Assembly (NCBI RefSeq): GCF_000499385.1
Contig: NW_013652331.1
Coordinates: forward strand, 1-64,000
Origin: Eimeria necatrix
Taxonomy: Eukaryota; Apicomplexa; Conoidasida; Eucoccidiorida; Eimeriidae
Length of the DNA: 64,000 nt
Reading direction: 5' to 3'
The position numbers were made by a program, and so were the translations under genes. Below are positions 11,801 to 24,150 of the stretch, piece after piece. Below the pieces are notes generated by a model. The model had not been told where the DNA came from and made no database searches. It saw nothing but the letters and a program-made list of their open reading frames with translations. Positions within the stretch are counted from its first letter, which is position 1, and every line of letters begins with the position of its first letter.

Positions 11801-12487
11801 ACGAGCAGCAGCACCGAATCTGTGAAGAGTTTGCCAAGAAAACAGGTAGGCGGACTGACCTGTTGGAGAGCTTGTTGCAGCAGCGTTCATGTGGATCATG
11901 TAGGAGGAAGCCTCCTGCTTAGTTGGAATAGAACGGGTTCATGAGACGAAATGCAGAGTAGCACTTTCTGTTCGACGATTAGACTTCGCTGGGGCGGTTT
12001 TGGCTTCTTTGAAATGTGTATCCCCACAGGGAAAGTAAATACTAGGCGAGCGGCCGCGTCAGGAGCTTTTGCAGTTCGCTGCAGCTGTTGTATTTGAAGA
12101 AGCGGCTGTTGTGCTTGAGGATGTCGATATATGGAAATATTGGACTGAAAGACGTATGTTTGGGAGTGATGCTTGGCGAAATAGCGGTGGAGGCCTCCCA
12201 GGAAAAGTATCGTGCATCTTGATTCCGCCTCAAAGTTTGACCATTTGCTCGCGCTTGTGCGAAACCTGCCGCGAACGGCTTGGGATTCTTTGAAGCCACG
12301 CATGGAAGGCGACGCGTAGGAAAGCCATCGAGAATTTTTGTCAGCACAAATGGCAGTGGTAGCTGCAAGCCCTGGCTGAGCAGTTCCTGACACCGTGGGT
12401 TGTGCTGCTCGCTGTCAGAAAGCGGAGCCCAAGAGGCTGGCAGCTCCACAGATTGTGGGAACACCAGCTGAGTCTAGTTCATGTTAA
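5859..12487 (+). CDS. Membrane protein with tandem EPIYA/YxxM-like tyrosine-motif exons
   Basis: I do not recognise a family. Nineteen exons: 5859-6137, 6245-6328, 6578-6640, 6756-6824, 6940-7005, 7207-7272, 7359-7433, 7490-7573, 8089-8157, 8458-8514, 8813-8923, 9337-9414, 9729-9833, 10475-10543, 11398-11511, 11613-11660, 11774-11845, 12075-12206, 12419-12487 (TAA). This gives 569 residues, with every intron phase 0. An alternative uses 7490-7544 plus 7854-7909. A hydrophobic segment at about residues 50-71 (ATLLACVSLTYLLLSCGIAI) suggests a signal anchor. Exons 3-6 are tandem copies with EEPLYMEM, EDVYVDM, EDIYVDM and EEPIYVNM (Tyr 128, 149, 171, 192). Exon 10 has HYMDYTEV. The C-terminal half is Ser/Arg-rich with basic clusters (GFGRRRTF, QRRRQRSP). 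Exon-intron logic is strong overall; exons 7-8 and the first ATG are the least certain. Function is unknown. Confidence 0.65.
6673..7030 (+). repeat. Tandem duplication of about 180 bp (intron plus exon)
   Basis: Two adjacent units share CATTTTCGAAGTCCC (6673 and 6851), GGGAATGCAG/AGGAATGCAG, CTATTTACGTACG, the tyrosine-motif exon, and the donor-side intron block GAGTGCCACGCGTTGTTGC (6831 and 7012). Intron sequence is retained as well as exon sequence, so the duplication is fairly recent. Confidence 0.85.
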
Positions 12488-13508
12488 TTTTAAGCCTTTT
12501 GACGGGTAGGTGCCTGATTTTGTCGGTGGCTGAGCTGCTTTCGCCGAGGGTGGGATGTATTCGCCGCATTTTTGTGTGAGCTCATTCTTCGGACCGGCGA
12601 GCAGTTCCGCACGGCGGTTGCAGGCAGTGTGACCTGTAGCAGGCTTTTTTCCGAGCCTCATGTTGCAAAAATTTGCAGCTCATTTTTATTTACAGGAAAT
12701 CAAGACACATAGTGACGTGGGCAGTAGCGGAGCTGCTCAGTCTACTTCACCCAGTTGGTTATTCCCGTTCTGTGGCCGTTGCACACACCACGCAAAAAGC
12801 ACACTCCTTCGCTGCTCCATATCATGCATGACTTAGATGGTCATGCGAACTGAGTTGCCTCCATGCGAAGGTAGAACTCGTTAGTCACGGAAATAGGGAA
12901 TGAGGCATGAATGCCTCCAGAGATGTAGCACATGAATGGTAATTCACGCCAATTTGCGGAGAGTTAGCGTTAGAGCACAAATTCCGGTGCCACAGGATTT
13001 ACTGCGTATGGAGAGAAGTTCCATACGACTGGTTCTAGAGTAGCGAACCCCAGAGCTATGCCCCGGAGGGGTGAGATCGAACCACTTTTGCTTGGACGAG
13101 TAGTATGATGAAGAATGCATATCAATCCTATGGGAGACTTGCAAAAAGGCAGCTGATGACGCCAGAGCTGACGAGGCGAAAGTTGCGATGCAGCTCTTCC
13201 CAAGTGCAACTACACGATGTTTATAACCTAGCTTGCTGGGTGCCACACTTGAAGAACCGTTCAAGCTTTTGACTCTATCCAGCTTCACGGTTTCCCACGT
13301 TCATTTTGCTGTTTTAAGTGTTTGTTTGCTCTCTTGCTACCTGCGTACCACTGGGACCATAGAGATCTATTCAGGTAGATTTCCCGTCTCTTGCCACGCA
13401 TTCTAATGGGATCACGCGTGCAGCACCGCAGACCAAATTAGAACGAAGTAGGCATACCACGCAGTTGGCACTGTGCGTGACGTGCAGAGCTTCCCTTCTC
13501 AACATTCC
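12488..13508. other. Intergenic, no gene seen
   Basis: Lies between the convergent ends of the plus-strand membrane-protein gene and the minus-strand oxygenase gene. Short frames on both strands have no motif. It should hold both 3' UTRs; I cannot point to polyadenylation signals with confidence. Confidence 0.6.
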
Positions 13509-15838
13509 TTACATGCCGTAATAGTGTGCGAGTTCCGGAGAGACCTTTGTCATCTGGCGGAATAGCTGCGCCGCAGCATCTGTCTCGCCCTTCTCTGCAA
13601 GTAGCTGCGCCTCCTGCCACAGAGCGAACGCCCGCTTGTCGGCTGGAGTTGTAAACAGCGGTTCCTGGAAGAATGAATCATGCACATCACTAACAACAAT
13701 CATCTACCCACAAAGATGTGGAGCAGTCACAGGGTCGCTTAGAAGGGGAAATGCCGAACAAGGCATGTGGGAGCAATTCAATTTCTTAGCGTGTCGGCTT
13801 CGCGCCAACTTCCAGAGCCTGGTCACAATCTGCTTTGCGAGCTATCGCTACGCACCTTCCGCCTGTACATGATGTCCGTTCGGATAATATATTTCACGCT
13901 TCCATTCCCCACCGGCCTGCCCTCATGCATCTGCAAAGTAAAGAGCGGCAACAGAAGAGAGAGATCGTTCCTGCATTAGCCCACGAGGTTGTGGTAGTGA
14001 ATGAGGTTGCCTGGGCTGGTGATAGTGAATGAGCTTGCCTGAGCTTGATAAAAGAGCAAGGCATTTCCAACTTTCGCCTTACAGCTGTAAACCACGCATT
14101 CAGGGTCAGCTGTGAGCCTGTTGTACAAAAGCACAATCCAGAGAAGCCCGATCCAAACCCGCGACTTCCTTCGCCAGTCCGATTTAATAGCCTTGCACTA
14201 GGACATACCAAATAAACTGCAGTTTAGTTCCACGCGGCACGTCTCGTTCGCTGTCTTTTCTACCACTGCCTGTAGCCGAAATGACGGTGGGAGGTCAGTC
14301 ACCTTCCTGCTGCGTCAGTCTTAAACGGTAAGTCCTTCTGCGCTTCTTTGAGTATGGCAGTCTCCCCTCCAGCTGAAATGCATCGCAATACTGTAACTTG
14401 AACGCAAGATTTCTAGATTCGTGTAACCTGTAGTCTCATGCTTAGCACCCAACATTCGACCCATATCCGTTTCTTTGCTACACTCGTGGCATCTGCGAGC
14501 GTTTCCAATAGGTAAATGGCAATCAGAAGCGTCTTAACTCTGCAATCCCACTGCTTAAGCATGTGGCTCACTTTCTGGGGTGTTCAGGTATATGACCATG
14601 GGCCACAGAGACCGGCAATTGAAGTCTTTGATAGTACAGCCATCAGTATGCGGCCCAAAATTTTCTCCACTCGCGTACCTGTATATATAACCCGAGAAAC
14701 ACATGAGCCTACGGTGCCTAGTTTACTGCTTTTCCTCATGCTTGTTCAAGCGAATGCCCCAGATCCTCTGCGTTAAGTTTCCTTTCACCATATATCTGAG
14801 AATCTGTTCACAGTTAGGAGCAACTTCATGGATGGCACTTGGCGGCTCTACTGCGCCTGCTGAGTCTGTTCGCCCGGTGCCTCGACTCAAGTGAAACCGC
14901 TAATCTTCTTTTGGATGCTGCTCTCCTATCAAGTGACTCCTGTTTGTTTCATTTTTGTCTGGAAAATTCGGTCTAGGTTTTGAGTTTGCGCTCTTTCAGG
15001 CATGTGTTGTCACCCAGCAAGCACCTCGCGAAAAGTAGTGTGCTGTTGACTCCGCAGGCTTCCCACGTGCCCTCTAAGTCTCGCTCGAATCTCTCAGCAT
15101 CGTCTGGCGAAAAATGAACCTCTTTGACAACCAGATTTCCCACGCGTTGCTGCAGCAAGTGGCATATACATAAGGCTGCATACAAGGCGTTGCAGCGGGC
15201 CCAGACGCCGGCAACTAGCTTCCCGACAACCCCCCAAAGCCTCTAAATTTTCTATTGTATTCACTCGTTTTTGAGTATGGAGTCCCCACCCATATGACCT
15301 CAGCAAGATCCGGATGCTCCACTTCCAAGGTGTGCGCAGATCGATAACTATGGTTTGCCTTTTTACTCAGCCGGCTGCTTGGGCTAACGTTCTCGCTTCT
15401 CTCATTGCGGTCATCAGCGCTATTTTTGCTGTTTGCAGAGTCGACGCTGGGGCTCATTGAAGCACCAGTATCTGCCTCCTTCGCCCAGTACTCGAATCCC
15501 TGACTCTCGGCACTCTCAATAATTCGCTGGCATTCCGCATTCGACAGAACACCTTTTAGAACAAAACACTCCCAAACTCCCTTAACGTCGCTTCTGGATC
15601 TACGTGCGGCTCCTGCTGCTTCTTTGTCTTGGCAGTCTATAATTGCAGAAAGTGGCATGACAGCAGGGCCCCAAACAATAGGTTTGTCCACCACATGCTG
15701 GGGACGGGAGGGACCACCTGCGTCTTTTGCTTTGGTCGTGTACACTCGAAATCTGAGGGCCCTCTCTGCTGCATCTTCGTCTTCCGACGAAGAAGGTGAA
15801 GGTTCGCTTGCATGAGGGAAAGCCAGCGGCCTCCGCAT
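13509..15838 (-). CDS. Prolyl 4-hydroxylase-like 2OG-Fe(II) oxygenase
   Basis: Six exons: 15290-15838, 15025-15149, 14572-14678, 14039-14109, 13856-13930, 13509-13664; 360 residues with the frame kept throughout. The P4Hc fold is clear: LSNAECQRIIESAESQGFEYW near residue 110, iron ligands in FGPHTDG (His235, Asp237), GNALLFYQ, then the distal ligand in MHEGRPVG (His286) and the 2-oxoglutarate-binding Lys297 in SVKYIIRTDIMY. The core exon carries a Ser/Asn-rich insertion. A helical tail follows (ALWQEAQLLAEKGETDAAAQ). Such enzymes hydroxylate proline or related residues using Fe(II), O2 and 2-oxoglutarate; the substrate cannot be told. The start is the first in-frame ATG; the frame stays open upstream without another ATG, so a 5' exon is possible. 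The intron 13931-14038 uses a GC donor. Confidence 0.85.
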
Positions 15839-16549
15839 CCCCTCTTGCGCTGCACTTCGTATCTCCGAGATGGCTTCGAAAACCAAATTATTGTTTCGGA
15901 AGAGTGATGAAAGGAATAAAAGACGCTAAGTCGGTTCGGAAGAAAATGTCCTCTGCTACGACACCGCTGGCAGGAGGCTCCACAGGTCTTTAGGGGTTTC
16001 CACTGCGTGAAACCTAATATGCAAGCTGTTCTCTCTCCACCTTGTATCGCGGTTCACCTTTCAAATCATTCTGCCTGTTTATGGGCCAGAGAAATGAACG
16101 AAATCCCGCTTGATGAGTAGAGAGAGACACGAAGTGCTCAGCGTTAACTGCTCTCGTGGCGACTTCCAATCACCCTTACGCCTTCGTGGGCCCAACATAC
16201 AGGGTAAAGAATTGAATGATCCAAAAAGGCAAATTTAGTATCTCCAATTTATATAGATCATTTGAGCCTCAGCAAACAATCCGCCAAAGAAATGTAGACG
16301 TGTAGCCGTGCAGAGCACATACAACGTTTCGGGGCTGTCGCAGAGGGGCCCCTAACTAAAGCGCCGCGGTATCCAAAAGCGCAAATCGTCCTCTTTGATA
16401 ACTGTATCTTAAATGAATGCTACGCCATTTGAAAAACCAAAATTTGACTGTATTGTTGCCAGCCAATCCTCCCCGGCAGAATAAGGCCGCAACACGTCAA
16501 ATTCGCCCCTTCACACCAGGACGCTACGCAAGTGACGGGGTGTTGATGG

Positions 16550-19500
16550 TTAAACCCCCTTCCTGTCTTTTGGAACGGCTTTTGATGAAATAACTCCATA
16601 AATAAGCATGATAACAAACAGAAAAGTCCCTGAGTAAGTGCGGAGACAACTCGAAGCAAGAAGCAAAATGCATGCTTCGGCATGCAAAACTTCGAAGCTG
16701 AACCCCAAGCACAGTTTTGAAGCACTGAGGGCGCCGTCCTATATGAAAAGGCTTACCGAAAAGGACAAGAATCACCACGAAGTAGTAGAATGCCCCGCCA
16801 AGATGGAACCTCTCAGCCGCATCAAAGCGCGGAGTTCTTAAAGGAGCCAAGGAGTCTGCATCATAGGGCTCACCGCTTCACAACGTAAAATTGAGAATCG
16901 TATATTCTCCTTAAAAGTTGGTTGGGACAGCGTATGATGTGGTGCCGCGTGGCGCCACGGCACAGCCTTCACGCACACCTCTCTTTGAACATAGGCTTCC
17001 ATGTGCATGGCTGAGACGTTGGCGTGCAGTCGTACTACGAATGGGCACAATATCCATAACCTCATGCCGTTTGCCGTAAATCGAATACATATACCGAACG
17101 CACGGACAAAGATCTACAGAAGGGAAGAGGTGACTGCGCAGCGCATCCTCACAAACGTGGACCAACGCATTTCGCGTTTCGCCCTGACTGTATTGAATTT
17201 TCTGTCCATAGCCTTGTCTAGAAGACTCAAAAAGTCGAAATAAACTTACGAATAAGCAGAGAGCTATATCCTACCCGTGCGTGACGCAGCACGAACTTGA
17301 GAATCCCTGCCCTGTCGGGGGCCTGAAAAGGCATGGACATGTCCAACTACTTGCTTGCTGTGGACCTTGAATAGTCGTTCTTTGGTCACAATATGAAAGC
17401 TGGCACTTGGGCACAGAAACATTCTGGCACATCTGCTTGCCAGGAGGAGTCACGGTGAATATGTGAATTAATTTGTGAATTTTCCTGGGGTTCAATAAGT
17501 GAGCACTGCCGGCGTCACTTCCATTTTGCTCTCCTTAATGCCAGAGTTTCTACCAAATCTTCCTGATCTCTAACGTCGTGTATGCACCTTGTCCCATTAG
17601 CTGGTACCTTAAATTCTGTAGAGAAAGTGGGGCTACCGTTTTGCCTCTGTAGAAAGAGACGAATGAGAGGATCGCCCAATGAGTACTCTAGCTGAACATC
17701 ATTGCCCTCAAACGGGTGCCACGAACCTGAGTACAATAACTTTAAGCATCAAATCGTGCATCCCTCGCTCTACACCTGCCCTGTATAAATCACGAACAGT
17801 AATGTCAGCACAGAGGAGCAGGTGCAACGCAATAGGAGCACTTAGAGAGAAGGGCACTTTGAAAAACGGATAGAAGCCGGCACAAACTGACGAACGATAG
17901 TTCGAAGATAGACTTGCCTCCTTTAAGTTCATGGAGATCCACCGAAAAGCGCAGGTGCTCACCGACGGTGTACATATGACTGTCTCCATTGCCCACCTGA
18001 AGTGGAATCGCAAACAAGCGTTACGGCGAAGAGCAGCAACACTTTCACTCCACCTGGGATCCACTGCAAGAAACCAGCGGCGCTTCACCTGCAAATACAA
18101 GTGGCCTCAAGAATCTACAACGGTAGCTACAACGGCATCAGCAGCCGCAGGACCCGCATAACCTTCTGGTGCTTGACGTTCGACCAGCGGAGAACTCCCC
18201 TCCTATTCAGGGCCCAAGCCAGTACTTCTGTGCAGAATCTATCATTCGCAACTTTCTGAAAAAATAAAGACCAAAGATGCGCAGGTGGCAGGCCTCCACA
18301 GGTACCGCTAAGGGGGCATCCCACCCAGCATCCACTGCAGCTGCGCAAATCCGCCTAAGCGCCTTTGGCCCACGCCTCTCGCATGCATGTTATGAAAAAC
18401 GTAAATAACATGGATTATGATCACGGCATATCGATTCTACCAATGTTCAAGCAGAAGCGGCAGCATCGGCCCCGCGTTACGATGAAAGAAGCAGCAGCAT
18501 CAGCGGTAGCCTGACGAATTCATATCCATTAAGAGGGATTGATTCGAGAGACGTGAAGATGCTACTGCAGGCGTCCGGCCCACTAAGAAGAAGAACTCGA
18601 TTGTTGCCCCTCATTTGCGACGCGGAAGCGAGTGCCATCCTGCTAGTGCTATTGTTATTGCTGCTGCTGCTGCTGCGGATATTGTTTTCTAGGGCGAATG
18701 CAGTAGGAGGCGCCAAAAGCAAAGGAAAGGCATATGGAGGCAGAACTTCCTTCGCGCAGTGCCGACCACCACAGCCGACTTGGAGAGATCCCAGGTGATA
18801 CGCTCCACTGTAGAGCAGCAACTCATCTGCAGCATAGTATGCAGCAGCAGCAGGAGGAAAGACCCTCGCAAAAGGAAATGGCGCTTGAGGAACCACTGAG
18901 CGAAAACAGAGCATGAAGTTTCGCAACGGCAGCTGTTGCTGCTTCTGCTGTGGCGGCAGCTGAAAGTGGCGAGCACACCCTCTGAAAGTGGAGTGACCAC
19001 ATGAGGATGACCACTGAGCAAATCGCGAACTGCAAATACTGTTCCATGCGGTTGCTGCTGCTGTTTCTTGCCAAGCTTGTTGAGAGAAATGGCATTAAAT
19101 GCATCAGCAATTTGCTGTTGCAAAAACGATGGAGCTAGAGCATCAGCGCCAAAAACAGCAGCTGCAAGCTGCAATAAAGACGGCGAGGCAGAAGGGCCTA
19201 GAAGCAGAATCAGCGAACGGCTCTTTTCAACCGGTGAGTAATATTGTTGCTGCTGCTCCTGCGGCTGTTCCTTGCGCAGCCCGGCAAGCTGCTGCTGCTG
19301 CTGCTGCTGTTTCTGGTAGCCGTGGACCTCGTGATCAGCTCCTTGCGACTCTTCACCTCCGCTGTCCAACCAGCTGAGTATATCTTTTACCGTCTGTTCC
19401 CGAATTTCTGAAAAACAGTCGCCAATTCAACGCTGGACACATAAACCAAACGTTATGAGGTTAAAAATATGTAGCAACGAAGAAAGAACAATGCAGGAGG

Positions 19501-20601
19501 CACCCACGAAGTGAGAAGGAAAGTGGCAATCTCTGGACAAAAACAGGTAGGAGAAACAGATGAAGCAAGACTGAGCTGTATAGCAGCAGACAATATCAAC
19601 TGCAAGTTCACGTGCGCGATAAAGGCAATTAACTGCGTGCCTGCAGTGCCTGGAACAACTGGCTCAAGACTTTCAGATTAAATGCACAAGAGAATAAATG
19701 TCAAAGGCTGGGCTGTAAGATTAAATGCATAACAGAAGAGATGTCAGAAATTTAGAGTGCAACAGACTGACGCTGTTTATCTGAAGAAGAGATTATGAGG
19801 ATAAAGTGAAAGACGCTTTCTCCGAAGGCGAACAGTTGAGGCTGCGATGAGATGGGCAACGCAGTGACCTCAATTTTCTCCGTGTCTGCACACTCCGCAA
19901 GGCTAGCACTTGTTGGTAACAATAGATAAGACGGCAGAGTGCAACGAGACAAAAAATTTAGCATTGCAGAGACAGGCAACCCTTATTTTGCAACACATTC
20001 GCGTGGAGTTCGTGTGCTCCTCAGCAAGACAAAAGCATGAAAAATAGAAACAACACGAGCCAGCCGCATACTAAAAGCAAACAAGTGTGAGCCTCCCAGA
20101 TGAAGGTGCTTTACTCGGAGACGAATCCGGACCAAAGAAAGATTTCTGGGGAAGCAGATGTGTGCGCGAAGATTCCATTAAGAGACAGAGAAAGACGACG
20201 AAATAGGAAGAGAGACTACTCCAGAAGAAGAAGCGGATAAGGCGAGACTGGTCCACTCAGACACACAGGGGAGAGGCGGGGGACACCAACGTGGCCGCAC
20301 CTTCAATGTATTTCATCAGACTTTTGTACTTTTGCCTAGCGAACTTCAGTGAGTTGTCCACAGCCTCCCTTTCCGTGTTCTTCACGGGAAAGTCATGGAG
20401 CAACAAAAGTCGCGGGATATCGTGCGGATGTCTACTCTCGGGAAAATGAGAAATTGACGGGGTATCATATGGAGCAGGAGGAATAGGAACAGGAGCTGGA
20501 GAAGCCGGAGCGTACGCAAACCCAAGCAATACGATAACCGCGAGAAGTCCACGGCAACGAATCCTCAGCAGGCATTGCTGCGTTCTGTGGAGGGCCTCCA
20601 T
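16550..20601 (-). CDS. Oligosaccharyltransferase 48 kDa subunit (OST48/WBP1)
   Basis: Eleven exons: 20301-20601, 19772-19885, 18979-19407, 18516-18826, 18163-18255, 17918-17996, 17608-17726, 17275-17322, 17189-17225, 16757-16855, 16550-16629; exactly 569 codons plus stop. A signal peptide (GLLAVIVLLGFAYAPASPA) is followed by RLLLLHDFPVKNTE, matching the start of mature OST48. Further matches to the human protein are DILSWLDSGG, MYTVGEHLRFSVDLHEL, WHPFEGNDVQLEY and RFDAAERFHLGGAFYYF leading into the C-terminal membrane span. The tail KDRKGV has a lysine at -3, as in ER-retrieval tails. OST48 is a non-catalytic subunit of the ER complex that transfers glycan to Asn-X-Ser/Thr. Length exceeds human OST48 because of Gln- and Ser/Asn-rich inserts. 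An in-frame ATG at 20640 is an alternative start. Intron 17727-17917 has a GC donor. Confidence 0.9.
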
Positions 20602-21177
20602 GACAGGAGCATGGCCCTCTCTATACACGCCTGATCCCATTAGATGTAGTGTTTTACACAAATTCCCAGACGAAACGAATAAAATTTGAGTAAAGTCAAC
20701 GGCGCGCCCTTCCGCCCTTGTAGGACAGGGCCCGTGAGGCCGCAGCCCACCTTCGGTGCACACAGATGCCTCAAAGCGCCAATGCGGCCACTTGAAATGT
20801 ATTTAAAACAACAAAAGAGAGCAGCTAAAATCCTTAGAATGAGGACAAAGTGCCAGAGTTGCGACAACGCTATAGTCGGCTGTCGTGTTGGGGCTTGCCA
20901 TGGGCCCCTCACTACGGTACGGCTACACTTGTAGGTTGCTACAACTACTTTACCGGTAAATCCATGTAAAATGAGTTTGTATGTATTGTGTGGGTTCCGT
21001 TTCTTGGCCTCTAAATTGTCTATTTTCGCCGCTGCAGCGGCTCTCTGAGTTTTAGCCTTCCATGGCAGGCAATGTGAATTGAGTCTAAGCGACGAGTTCT
21101 ACAATTTCTTATACTTGCCACCCTTTAATGACTGTGGTTTCCACCTGAGCTGAACGTCGCCGAGGGAGAACAGAGCA

Positions 21178-23608
21178 ATGGCTCGCCACAGTAAAAACGC
21201 AACATCTGCTCCTTTTTATTCTTACCACGAGCGCAAGAAGATCCGCGGTCAGACACGAGTGGAAAATTTCGGATTCCCATGCTCCGGCTACATTGAGCAC
21301 GGAGTAGCTCAGCTTCGCCTTGCGCAGCTTCGCCGTTTCCAGATGCCTCGTAATGAAATAACGCCCCTCTAATTATTGCTATTTGCTTTTGCAGCTCTGG
21401 GAGTTGGGACACTAAAAGGAAGGCTCGACACTCGTGCATGCAGGCGGTTTGAAAGCTGTTGGCTTTGCCTAAGCCCGGCCCGAAATCCTCTGGCGACCCC
21501 TCAGGTAGTTTGCTGTTATCCTTGTCCGCGGAGAACACGACGTAGTATTAAAGTCTTGTGGCACGCCACAAAGTTCGTGAGAGTTCCGCCTCAAAAATTT
21601 GTATCTTTAATATCAGGGCCTAATCTTCTGCAAGGAATGCCTTTTCCTTAACTTTGAGTCTCAAAAGAAAAAAATCCAGAAGGAGACGAAGGCTTGGGAG
21701 GCTCTTCAGGCACAAAAGGAACAGGCAAGCCTCAAGCCACTAATTCTACAATGTAGTTCTTCAGCTTCCGGCGCTAATCAGAATACTAGAGCTTGCAATG
21801 TATTTACATAGCCATGAAGAGTGTACAACAACGGAGGCACGAACCCTAAGTAGTTAGTACGTACGTGCGTTAATACTCAACTGCGCTAACCAATCGCAAA
21901 TTTCGCATGCATCTTGCTCCAAACGGATTGGCTTAAGCTAAATTTATTTTGTGCACCGTTATTTTATCAGGAGGCGGCAGCTGCAGCAGAGGCAAATGCT
22001 ACAGCGGCGCAACGCGCGTTCCTAGAGGCAGAGGCCTCTCTCACCTTGGAAACATCTGCTGCGCCTGCCCAGACAAAAAATAGTCCTCAGAGTGCAGAAG
22101 AATTCGTAAGCAAGTACCAATGCTGGGATCCTGGCCCGCAACCCTTGTACCTGCGGGCTTTCTTTCAGATAATAAATATAGGCTAAACGCGGGCCCTGCT
22201 GCCTGTAGCCTTTGAATTCTATGCCAGGGCTTGGGTTCAGAAGCCGATTTCAAGCTATAAACGTTATAGCGCCTCAGGTTTAAGCTTATGTTTGCAGAGA
22301 CAAACTCTTGAGCAGCCTACCATCAACTCCAAGGAAGAGGCAAGGGCGAAGAACTTCTGGGTATGTGTCCGCCGAAGGGTTGAAGGTCTAAACGGAAATT
22401 AGGGACGGACTCAAATGCCTACTGTAATGGCTGTTAGTGTAGTGGAAGGTCTGGCTTGCTTGTAATGCTTTTTCGTTATGGAAGCGCAGAGGAGTTCCTC
22501 AGCCCTTACGCTTATGTGTAAAGCTTGTTACTAATGGGTTCTGCTTGCCGCGTTCAGGTGCCAGAGAACACACCAGAGGAGCCTGAGGCGAAGCCCAAGG
22601 AGCCCCAGAAGTGAGTTTGCGTGTCACATTCTGTTTTGGTCTGGGTTATTCTCCTTGAATTGATCGTTTCAATTCACGTACGTAGCTTCCTGTTCTTTGT
22701 GCCCGCGCTTGCACGCGTTTAGTCTAGAAACATGTTATTTTAGAAAAGCCCTGGTGTTGCGCTTATTCGCTCGGGAGTCAGTGTCCCTTGCAGCACTTCT
22801 TTTGAGACCATGCTCATGCTGTTGCGCCTGCAAAATGTTACCACTGCTTCAAGTGGTCCATTTTTGCGTCGTTTTCAGAGGGTTTTGCTGCCCCATTACG
22901 GGGGCCCCACTACGCATCAAGCAGCTTATCACTGTTAAGCCAGTTCTTGCTTCCAAAGAAGACACCGAAAACACGCGGTGAGAAAACTGCTTTCTTTTCC
23001 TGGTTTTTTTTGTATATCGGCTCTTTTCTTTGGCCTGTTATGTGCCGTCAAGCAGGGAGATGTCCCGATTCCTGTGACCCACGGTGGAGTTGCTGTTTGT
23101 TATCCGCTCTGTTGTGTTCCCTACAGATGGCTCTGCGCTCTAAGCGGCCGTGAAATTTCGCACCAGAAAGCGGCGGTTGTAAAGTCGACAGGCCAAGTTA
23201 TCCTCCTTGTACGCTTTGCATTGTCTGCTTCTTTGGTTGCCCGTATATTTGACCTCCTGTGAAGTTTGTAGAGTGCACTTGCTTTTTTGCCCCGGCGAAG
23301 GTAGGTGTATTCCAGCCTTCTTACTAATCTTGTTCTGTAAATTTGCGTTGCATTCTGGTGGGTTGTTGAGGTGCATGGTGGGTACTTCTCAGTTTCCCGT
23401 TTGCCTTGACCTTTTTTTCTTAGTTTTATTGTACGTATTTGTTGCGAAGCATGATGATGCGAAAGTATAGCTGCATTCACGTACGGTTGCTTAGGAGTAT
23501 CTGGAGAAGCTTGTCTTTGGAAAGAAAGGAGCACTCACCTCGGGAGTTATTGATAGAAAAGACACGGTGGCTCTTATTCCTGGGGGCACAGGTGCGTTGT
23601 GCGAGTGA
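21178..23608 (+). CDS. NOSIP: NOSIP homologue (U-box-like, splicing-associated)
   Basis: Nine exons: 21178-21247, 21395-21504, 21617-21724, 21971-22105, 22298-22360, 22558-22610, 22879-22977, 23127-23208, 23495-23608. The N-terminus MARHSKNATSAPFYSYHERK is the NOSIP signature. A degenerate U-box/RING follows (FESCWLCL, NPLATPQG, IFCKECL), then an Ala/Glu-rich coiled linker, then the second domain (FCCPITGAPLRIKQL, WLCALSGREIS, EYLEKLVFGKKG, LIPGGTG). The length, about 277 residues, is close to human NOSIP (301). In animals NOSIP is an E3-ligase-like protein also found with spliceosomes; in protists only the latter role is likely (inference). Intron 21725-21970 needs a GC donor. The C-terminus may instead be spliced after 23591; both versions keep the GGT motif. 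Confidence 0.9.
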
Positions 23609-24150
23609 ATACGAAAAGGGAAAGGTAGTAGGACTAGTGTGGGCAGTGGCAAATTTGCTAGCCGCAGAAGAGGAAACAGCAGAAATCGCGTTGTCAGTAA
23701 CAACTGTAGAAGTCGGTTTCACTGCCTTTTTGGGCTTTGTGAGCAGGCTTTAGTGCGCACAATAATGTGGAGGTCGCAGTGGCGAGGCCTAACGTCCAGT
23801 AGCTCATCCGGGCGTTTACCTGTCTGCCGTTGCTCCTCTCCTGTGTCGCTCCTTCGCAATGGCGTTTTTTGTTTTAGCGCCAGAGGTGGCCAGAGGTGGG
23901 ATGCTTGGGTGGAAAGGCAGCTGTCCCTGCTCTGTAGGAACGGCATTTTGAGGAAATCTTTTTTGTCCTTTTCATTTTTCGATTACCGAATGGCTGTAGT
24001 GTAAAGGTTCCATTATATGAACAGCTATAAGGCTTTTTCCGGTTAGGGTTGTCGAGGAACTCTCAAGTTTACGGATCTATTAGCTTCCCTGATTTTGTTC
24101 ACAGGGAAAGGCAGTACATAGCTGAGTGCCTGCTCACTAATCGGCCGCTT

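Noticed and set aside
11896..12464. Two overlapping minus-strand frames of 140-165 residues
   Set aside because: They overlap the last exons of the plus-strand gene, which join in phase and end in a stop; no motif on the minus strand.
17727..17875. Minus-strand open segment (ALHLLLCADITVRDLYRAG) as an OST48 exon
   Set aside because: Including it breaks the alignment to the conserved WxPFxGxDxQLE region; skipping it by a GC donor at 17917 gives exact length agreement with OST48.
21125..21538. 137-residue minus-strand frame opposite NOSIP
   Set aside because: NOSIP exons 1 and 2 on the plus strand match the family signature; the minus frame has no motif.
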